Assembly (NCBI GenBank): GCA_964501445.1
Contig: CAZCSJ010000013.1
Span: 1-18,328 of the forward strand
Source: CAZCSJ01 sp964501445
GTDB taxonomy: Bacteria; Patescibacteriota; Minisyncoccia; Sungbacterales; HO2-52-23
Length of the DNA stretch: 18,328 bases
Direction: 5' to 3'
How positions within the stretch are numbered: position 1 is the stretch's first letter; each line of letters starts with the position of its first letter. Position numbers and translations under genes: made by a program. This document shows, in pieces, positions 13,646 through 18,328 of the stretch. The notes under the pieces are model-generated. The model had not been told where the DNA came from and ran no database searches. It saw only the letters and a list, made by a program, of their open reading frames with translations.

Positions 13646-14746
13646 CTACGCGGTACGGATGGGCATGAGGATATAGAGGAATGACGAATCGGATTTGCCG
13701 CGCAGCATCGCGGGGCGCGCATCGGTATTCACGCCGATAAAAATTTCTTTTTCTCCAAGAACGCCAAGTCCGTCCAGAAGATACCTATGGTTAAACCGGA
13801 CGGATGCCTCTGGTCCCGTCGTTGCCGCGGGAACAGTGGTGCGATACTCTCCCACTTCGGGGTTTCCCGAGTGCACTTCAATGCTTGTTGGTGAAAACGT
13901 GAGCGTCACGTCTTGAAGTTTTGAAATAAAAATGCCGGAAGATCGTACTGCCTCAAGGAGCGGCGCGCGCTCTACAAACACCGATGTGTGGAATTCTTTT
14001 GGCACGATCGCCCCATACTCCGGGAAACCGCCTTCAATCGTGCGTGACACCACGCGCACCCCTTCCATTCCGAATTCCACTTGGTTATCGCCAAGCGCCA
14101 CTGCCACGGCGTTGTTCCTGCGCGAGAGAATTCGCGAAACCTCCTGGCACACGCGGTGAGGAACAATGAACGGGGGCGGCGTCTCCTGCCCTTTTCGCTC
14201 GCAGGAAATAGTTTTTTCCGCAAGCCGGAATGTGTCGGTGGATGCGAGCCGGAGATCCGTCATGCCCGGCTTAAAAAATACCCCTTGGAGTTCTGGTTTG
14301 AATTCCGAGAGCGAGACCGCGGGAAGCACCGATTCCAACGCCTCCCCGAGCGCTGCGCCGTCTATGGTGAAAATAAAATTCTGCTTCACCTGCGGAATCA
14401 AGGGAAATTCATCAGGAGCCATTCCGTGCACTTTCACCTGCTGGCTGTCGGTGTGGATATGGAGCGTGCCTTTTGATTCCTCAAGATTCACTTTTTCATC
14501 CTTCAATGACTGAATGAGGGCTGACATTATTTTTGCCGGAACCGTAACGCGCCCCTCGCCCGACCCCTTTCCCGGAATCACCACCTCTACCGCATGTTCA
14601 AGATTGGTCGCGCTGATTTTCAAACTGTTTTCTGCAATCTCCATAAGGACATTTCCCAAAATCGGGAGTGTCATGTGTTTGCCGGTGAAACGCTCCGCGG
14701 TGGTATACGCGTGCTCAAAATGTTCTTTAAGTCCGAAAAATTTCAT
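13646..14746 (-). CDS. dnaN: DNA polymerase III beta subunit (sliding clamp)
   Basis: Ring-shaped dimer that tethers DNA polymerase III and other proteins to DNA. From the ATG at 14746 the product is 366 residues; a TTG at 14752 is in frame but less likely. Family features include LPILGNVLMEI near the N-terminus, the second-domain segment FKPELQGVFF followed by LRLASTDTFRLA, GGFPEYGAIVP, and the C-terminal YILMPIRTA, equivalent to the family's VMPMRL end that lines the client-binding pocket. Length is standard. It follows dnaA on the same strand after a 153-base spacer, as in the classical dnaA-dnaN pair, and meets the penicillin-binding protein gene tail-to-tail with 22 bases between. No terminator is evident in that gap. 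Confidence 0.96.
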   Translation of the reverse strand: MKFFGLKEHFEHAYTTAERFTGKHMTLPILGNVLMEIAENSLKISATNLEHAVEVVIPGKGSGEGRVTVPAKIMSALIQSLKDEKVNLEESKGTLHIHTDSQQVKVHGMAPDEFPLIPQVKQNFIFTIDGAALGEALESVLPAVSLSEFKPELQGVFFKPGMTDLRLASTDTFRLAEKTISCERKGQETPPPFIVPHRVCQEVSRILSRRNNAVAVALGDNQVEFGMEGVRVVSRTIEGGFPEYGAIVPKEFHTSVFVERAPLLEAVRSSGIFISKLQDVTLTFSPTSIEVHSGNPEVGEYRTTVPAATTGPEASVRFNHRYLLDGLGVLGEKEIFIGVNTDARPAMLRGKSDSSFLYILMPIRTA

Positions 14747-14899
14747 ACGCAATAATAATAGTTAGTTACTAATACGTTTACTATTGTTGTTATTACTTCG
14801 CACATCTTTGGGATAACGACGTTTTGTGCCGTATCTATGATACTCTTTCTTTCTTTCTTTACACATGAAAATATGTGGAGATCCGGGGGAGTGCGTGTG
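14747..14899. other. dnaA-dnaN spacer with a TTTC microsatellite and two weak DnaA-box-like words
   Basis: This non-coding stretch is AT-rich near dnaN, carries (CTTT)n at about 14842-14860 and a small inverted repeat CACAT/ATGTG around 14868-14883. TTATCCCAA (minus strand, about 14811-14819) and TGTGGAGAT (about 14875-14883) each differ from a DnaA box at two positions. The dnaA-dnaN gap is an origin location in some bacteria, but the evidence here is too weak to call one. Confidence 0.35.
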
Positions 14900-16273
14900 T
14901 CATGCGGAATAAATTTTTTCTTTTATCACGCGGATTTCTTCTTCTAATTCCGATGATGTCTTCAGTGAATTCCCAACTTTTTCACAGGAGTGGATCGCGG
15001 TGGTGTGGTCTCTGCCGCCGAATTTTTCTCCGATTGACGGATAGGAAGTGTGCAACTCCTCCCGCAAGAGGTACATCGCGATCTGCCGGGGCTTCACGAT
15101 ATCGCGCCTCCGCGAGTGGTTCATAATTTCTTTCTCGTCAATGTCGTAGAACTCCGACACCGCTTTGATAATTTTTTTAAACGACACGAATTTCTTCGCG
15201 TTCGCTTGGTGGCTTAAAATGATCTTTTGTACCGTGTCCGTATCAATAGGGGCATTGGACAGCTTTGCCGTCATAATGACTTTATTTAACGCCCCCTCAA
15301 GTTCGCGGATGTTGCTCCGCACGAGATCCGCGATCGTTTCCAGAATTTTGTCGGGAAACGACACCTGCTTTGACCCCATCTTTGTTTTCAAAATAAGGAG
15401 GCGGGTCTCAAAATCCGGCTGGCCGATATCCGCGAGCATTCCGCCTTCCAGCCGCGAGCCGAGGCGTTTCTCAAGCGTGGGGATGGCTTGAGGCGGGCGG
15501 TCGGATGAGATAATGAGCTGTTTGTTTTTTTCAAAAAGCGCGTTGAAGGTATGGAAAAACTCCTCCTGCATTTTTTCGGTACGGGCGATGAATTGGAGGT
15601 CGTCCATGATCAGGAGGTCAATCGTGCGATACTTTTCTTTTAACTGGTTGATCTCCTGATTTCGGAGCGCATCCACGATCTCTCCCATGTATTTTTCCGA
15701 AGGGACATACCGCACTTTTATCTGGGGGTTTTCGCGGAGCATCTCGTTTCCGATCGCTTGGATCAAATGGGTTTTTCCAAGACCTACCCCGCCGTAGACA
15801 AAGAGTGGGTTATACGTCACGCCCGGATTCTTGATGACCGATTGCGCGGCGGCATACGCAAGTTCGTTAAACGAGCCCACCACAAAATTTTTAAACGTGT
15901 ACCGGGGGTTTAAATTGGTTTCTGGGTTTACCGTCAATTCCCGGATGGAGGAGTCGTCGGTATCTAGCGCCTGTGAGGACCCGTCGTGGGTTTTTTGCTT
16001 GGCGTTCGTCACGACCGCGGGATGCGGTGGCTTCCCGATGATGTAGTGCACATCTTTTACTTCGTGGTTTAACTCCCGAAGCGCGTGGAGAATATCTCGG
16101 TGATATTTATTCTGGAGCCACTCCTTCGCAAATCCATTGGGCACGCAAATCGTTACAAGGCCGCTCTCAAGCGCCGTAATTCCGGTTTCTTGAAACCAGG
16201 TGATGAAGTTGGGCCGGGATATCGCGAGTTCAAGTTTTGCGAGCGTCGCCCGCCAGAGTTCGTCTCTATTCAT
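14900..16273 (-). CDS. dnaA: Chromosomal replication initiator DnaA
   Basis: AAA+ initiator that binds DnaA boxes and melts the origin. The 457-residue product has domain I (LWRATLAKLELAISRPNFITWF), a short variable linker (about 85-120) and the AAA+ core. The core opens with NPRYTFKNFVVGSFNELAYAAA and has Walker A GGVGLGKTH (K167), Walker B LLIMDDLQFI, sensor 1 ISSDRPP and the arginine-finger region LEKRLGSRLEGGM. Domain IV carries the DNA-binding signature GGRDHTTAIHSCEKV near the C-terminus. The ATG at 16273 is right for domain I. The start codon lies at the edge of a palindromic repeat (16273-16376) that forms much of the leader, and no Shine-Dalgarno site is present. It is divergent from rpmH, with dnaN downstream. 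Confidence 0.98.
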   Translation of the reverse strand: MNRDELWRATLAKLELAISRPNFITWFQETGITALESGLVTICVPNGFAKEWLQNKYHRDILHALRELNHEVKDVHYIIGKPPHPAVVTNAKQKTHDGSSQALDTDDSSIRELTVNPETNLNPRYTFKNFVVGSFNELAYAAAQSVIKNPGVTYNPLFVYGGVGLGKTHLIQAIGNEMLRENPQIKVRYVPSEKYMGEIVDALRNQEINQLKEKYRTIDLLIMDDLQFIARTEKMQEEFFHTFNALFEKNKQLIISSDRPPQAIPTLEKRLGSRLEGGMLADIGQPDFETRLLILKTKMGSKQVSFPDKILETIADLVRSNIRELEGALNKVIMTAKLSNAPIDTDTVQKIILSHQANAKKFVSFKKIIKAVSEFYDIDEKEIMNHSRRRDIVKPRQIAMYLLREELHTSYPSIGEKFGGRDHTTAIHSCEKVGNSLKTSSELEEEIRVIKEKIYSA

Positions 16274-16376
16274 CCCATTAGAAGTGTGAGGGTTTATCTT
16301 TCGCCCTTGTTATTTCCATAGCCATAGTCTACGAGATAGAAACGATTTAAGTATGTGCCCAAGACTTCTAACGGGA
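16273..16376. repeat. Palindromic repeat of the tyrS-insert family in the dnaA leader
   Basis: TCCCATTAGAAGT (16273-16285) and ACTTCTAACGGGA (16364-16376) pair at 12 of 13 positions. They match the ends of the element inside tyrS (ATCCCGTTAGAAGTC) with one change on the left and none on the right. The central 78 bases differ from the tyrS copy. The dnaA ATG overlaps the left end by one base, so start-site pairing could influence translation. Confidence 0.8.
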
Positions 16377-16422
16377 CTCATCATAAGTAGGTAGAATAGG
16401 GAGAAGAATTGCGATGTTCTCT

Positions 16423-16451
16423 ATTATATCTGCTTCTCGCGTGTGTGGGAA
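16423..16451 (-). promoter_or_regulatory. Probable dnaA promoter
   Basis: On the minus strand TTCCCA (16446-16451; 4 of 6 to TTGACA) is followed after 17 bases by a perfect TATAAT (16423-16428). Transcription would begin near 16416, leaving a leader of about 143 bases that contains the whole repeat at 16273-16376. Confidence 0.55.
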
Positions 16452-16537
16452 ATCAATGAAATGGGTAAAGGATGTGTATATCCTGTGATAGTTGACAGAG
16501 AAAGAGAAATTCGTCAAAGTACCTAATACATCAGTAT

Positions 16538-16672
16538 ATGTCAGTCACCTACCATCCATCAAAACGAAAGCGCGCGCGCACACATGGATTTCGAAAGCGG
16601 ATGCAAAGCCCCACGGGACGCCGCGTACTTTCTCGCCGTCGGGCAAAGGGAAGAAAGAAACTTACGGTGTAG
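16538..16672 (+). CDS. rpmH: 50S ribosomal protein L34
   Basis: The 44-residue, very basic product (MSVTYHPSKRKRARTHGF to RRVLSRRRAKGRKKLTV) matches L34 in length and at its conserved KRKR, THGFRKRM and RRRAKGRKKL segments. L34 is a structural protein of the large ribosomal subunit. The ATG at 16538 fits the family start, though the usual second residue Lys is replaced. It leads the conserved rpmH-rnpA-yidD-yidC-jag order, with rnpA 10 bases downstream. TTGACA at 16492 is a perfect -35 but lacks a -10 at normal spacing; TAATAC at 16524 may be the -10. No Shine-Dalgarno site is visible. Confidence 0.97.
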   Translation: MSVTYHPSKRKRARTHGFRKRMQSPTGRRVLSRRRAKGRKKLTV

Positions 16673-16682
16673 CGGGAACACC

Positions 16683-17036
16683 ATGAAGAAAATTCATCAC
16701 CTGCGGCGAAAAAAAGATTTTGAAACATTGTTTAAGACCGGACGGCGCATCTCCACTCCCCTTTTCCGAATTGTCGTCGGGCACAATCGCGTGGGGGGCT
16801 TGCGCGCGGCGTTTGTCACACCGCGTGCGATTGAGAAGCGCGCGGTGCTCAGAAATCGCATCAGGCGCCGTGCGCGCGAATGGGTGCGCCGCCACCCAGC
16901 ACTTCTCGCCTCTCCCCTTGACGTTGCCTTTATCTTTAGTCGAGAAGCAGTGCGGGCAAAAAGAAGTATATTCTATGAGACATTGGCGCAGAGTATTGAA
17001 AAAATTATTCGGACATCCCGCAAGACACGCAATTAG
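16683..17036 (+). CDS. rnpA: Ribonuclease P protein component
   Basis: Basic protein that binds RNase P RNA and helps position precursor tRNAs for 5' maturation. From the ATG at 16683 there are 117 residues beginning MKKIHHLRRKKDFETLFKTGRR, with the family's phenylalanine-containing N-terminus and the RNR signature RNRIRRRARE (about residues 57-66). Length is normal. A longer in-frame reading from 16584 overlaps rpmH and is not needed. The 3' 62 bases overlap yidD in another frame, as in many bacteria. The RNase P RNA itself is not in the window. Confidence 0.95.
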   Translation: MKKIHHLRRKKDFETLFKTGRRISTPLFRIVVGHNRVGGLRAAFVTPRAIEKRAVLRNRIRRRAREWVRRHPALLASPLDVAFIFSREAVRAKRSIFYETLAQSIEKIIRTSRKTRN

Positions 17037-17241
17037 ATGGTATCAGCGCGTCCTTTCTCCGGACCACGGCATCTTCCGTTTCTCGTTTGGAATGAACCGA
17101 TGCAGGTTTTTTCCCACCTGTTCAGAATATACCCTGCATTCCCTCCGTCAATATGGACTTTTACGGGGAACCGTGGCGTCACTCAAACGGATATTTCGAT
17201 GTAATCCGTTTTTTCCCGGCGGCTACGATCCTATTATCTAA
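16975..17241 (+). CDS. yidD: Membrane protein insertion efficiency factor YidD
   Basis: Small membrane-associated protein that assists YidC-dependent insertion. The 88-residue product contains the family core AIRWYQRVLSPDHG, NRCRFFPTCSEYTLHSLRQYG and LKRIFRCNPFFPGGYDPI, with the usual cysteines. The ATG at 16975 gives a basic, amphipathic N-terminus (MRHWRRVLKKLF) and lies within the end of rnpA; AGAAG 8-10 bases upstream may serve as a weak Shine-Dalgarno site. It ends immediately before the yidC ATG (no gap). Confidence 0.94.
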   Translation: MRHWRRVLKKLFGHPARHAIRWYQRVLSPDHGIFRFSFGMNRCRFFPTCSEYTLHSLRQYGLLRGTVASLKRIFRCNPFFPGGYDPII

Positions 17242-17982
17242 ATGGCGTTTCTCTCCTCGCTCTACCATGAACTCCTTTGGCGTCCGCTTTTCAACGGTCT
17301 CATTTTCTTTTATACCACCCTCCCAATTCATGATTTGGGGCTTGCGATTGTGGCGCTCACCCTCGCGATCCGCCTCCTTTTAACCCCGCTCCTTTGGAAG
17401 GCGCAGCGCGCACAAAAAGAATTGGCAGGACTTCAGTCCGAGGTTCAAAAAATCCAGACGCAATTCAAAAATGACCGCGAGGGGCAGGGAAAGGCGCTGA
17501 TGGAGCTCTACGCGGCGCGCGGGGTAAACCCCTTTTCCGGGTGTCTCGTGATCTTGATCCAACTCCCGATTTTAATCGCGCTCTTCCAGGTATTTCAAAA
17601 TGGTTTTGCCGCGGAGAAACTCGTGTATCTCTATTCATTTCTCGCGCGGCCGGAAGCGTTAAACCCCGTGAGTTTTGGTTTCCTTGATCTCTCCACACCA
17701 AATATGGTGTTGGGGGCGCTTGCCGCATTCACCCAGTTTCTCCAGACCAAATACATGCTTCCCGCGATGTCTTCCGCGATCCCCAAGGAGCCGGATATGG
17801 CGCGTATGCTCCAGTGGCAGTCGCTCTACGTGCTCCCGGTGATCGTCTTTTTTTCCTCGTATCAATTTCCTTCCGCCCTGCTCCTCTACTGGACAGTTTT
17901 GAGCACCCTTGGTATTCTCCAGGAGATACTCATGAAGCGATTTTCGCATTCCGAAAATGGACCAAGAACTGGTAAAAAATGA
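17242..17982 (+). CDS. yidC: YidC/Oxa1 family membrane protein insertase
   Basis: Inserts and folds inner-membrane proteins, alone or with SecYEG. The 246-residue protein is the short form without the large periplasmic domain of Gram-negative YidC. A first membrane segment (about 30-50) carries the conserved arginine of the hydrophilic groove (R44, in LAIRLLLTPLLW). A cytoplasmic helical hairpin follows (about 53-90), then segments near GCLVILIQLPILIALFQVF, PNMVLGALAAFTQFLQTKYM and LYVLPVIVFFSSYQFPSALLLYWTVLSTLG, the last including the family's FPSALxLYW motif. It starts directly after yidD and overlaps jag by 26 bases, so these genes are translationally linked. Confidence 0.96.
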   Translation: MAFLSSLYHELLWRPLFNGLIFFYTTLPIHDLGLAIVALTLAIRLLLTPLLWKAQRAQKELAGLQSEVQKIQTQFKNDREGQGKALMELYAARGVNPFSGCLVILIQLPILIALFQVFQNGFAAEKLVYLYSFLARPEALNPVSFGFLDLSTPNMVLGALAAFTQFLQTKYMLPAMSSAIPKEPDMARMLQWQSLYVLPVIVFFSSYQFPSALLLYWTVLSTLGILQEILMKRFSHSENGPRTGKK

Positions 17983-18328
17983 AATACACGCATTTCTTGA
18001 ACGAATGGGTTTTGGCGATCACCTTGAGACGGTGGAGGCAAAGCAGGGGTATATGAGCTACTTTAATGTGCGCCTGCGACACGCGGTTGAGCGCACAGAC
18101 CCTGAATCCGGAGAGCGGACCGGAGGCGTTGAGATGCTGATCGGCGAGCGAGGCGCAAACCTCGCTGCCTTTGAGCACATGCTAAAAAAACTCGTGAAGC
18201 GAAAATACGGGGAGGAGTATAAATTTACGGTGGATATCAACGACTACCGGCTCCGCCGCCTTGAGTATATGAAACAGGATATTAAGACCGCGGCAAAAGA
18301 AGTGCGGATGTACCATCGCGCAGTGCCG
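17957..18328 (+). CDS. jag: Jag/KhpB-type KH-R3H RNA-binding protein, 3' end cut by the window edge
   Basis: The visible 124 residues start MDQELVKNEIHAFLERMGF. A KH domain follows with the GxxG loop in MLIGERGANLAAFEHMLKKLV, then the start of an R3H domain, DYRLRRLEYMKQDIKTAAKEV. Jag/KhpB proteins bind RNA and are tied to cell-wall growth and division; the gene almost always follows yidC, as here. The usual N-terminal Jag_N domain is missing, since the KH part begins within about 15 residues of the ATG. That ATG (17957) lies inside yidC, giving a 26-base overlap. The rest of R3H lies beyond the edge. Confidence 0.93.
   Translation, partial: MDQELVKNEIHAFLERMGFGDHLETVEAKQGYMSYFNVRLRHAVERTDPESGERTGGVEMLIGERGANLAAFEHMLKKLVKRKYGEEYKFTVDINDYRLRRLEYMKQDIKTAAKEVRMYHRAVP

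Noticed and set aside
16492..16529. Standard rpmH promoter
   Set aside because: TTGACA is perfect, but the only -10-like word (TAATAC) is 26 bases away, well outside normal spacing.
16274..16537. Definite replication origin between dnaA and rpmH
   Set aside because: The neighbourhood is typical, but I see no exact DnaA box and no box cluster, and part of the spacer is a dispersed repeat.
16492..16686. 64-residue frame over rpmH
   Set aside because: The L34 sequence is encoded in a different frame from 16538 to 16672.

Overview
The window looks like part of a chromosome from a Candidate Phyla Radiation bacterium (Patescibacteria), most likely in the Parcubacteria group. This is inferred, since no marker RNA is present. 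Three things support it. Almost no gene has a clear Shine-Dalgarno site. Many short inverted-repeat elements lie between genes and also, in frame, inside essential genes. A degenerate DHH-type protein precedes a type IV pilus ATPase. Most of the window is conserved housekeeping coding sequence; there is no CRISPR array, insertion sequence, tRNA or rRNA.

Layout. Positions 1-3200 (minus strand) hold tsaE and polA; polA runs off the left edge and lacks only its last few codons. Positions 3228-3943 hold an unrecognised, possibly exported protein with its own promoter and terminator. A divergent spacer follows, with a 14-bp inverted repeat and one perfect DnaA-box sequence. Positions 4087-6951 (plus) hold the degenerate DHH-fold protein and the PilB/GspE-type ATPase. 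The 370-base gap at 6952-7321 is the least explained part: it contains AT-rich direct repeats, a roughly 181-nt segment that can fold into a branched RNA closed by a 24-bp stem, and a second structured leader carrying the only perfect AGGAGG in the window. Positions 7322-9656 hold ruvB, yebC and ruvC (Holliday-junction branch migration and resolution, plus a translation or regulatory factor). A 47-residue acidic ORF and a terminator shared with the convergent tyrS follow.

Positions 11257-13623 (plus) hold a class A penicillin-binding protein. It is convergent with dnaN and dnaA (13646-16273, minus). Divergent from dnaA lies the classical rpmH-rnpA-yidD-yidC-jag cluster (plus, jag cut by the right edge). 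This arrangement is the usual neighbourhood of a bacterial replication origin, although I see no convincing cluster of DnaA boxes.

The main non-routine theme is repeats that coexist with coding sequence. A 67-bp palindromic element adds 23 residues to TyrS, and a related element spans the dnaA leader up to its start codon. A GC-rich palindrome encodes a proline/glycine tract in PolA. Two repeat types supply an internal loop and the C-terminus of TsaE. Together with the possible RNA upstream of ruvB, these are the parts most worth a second look.
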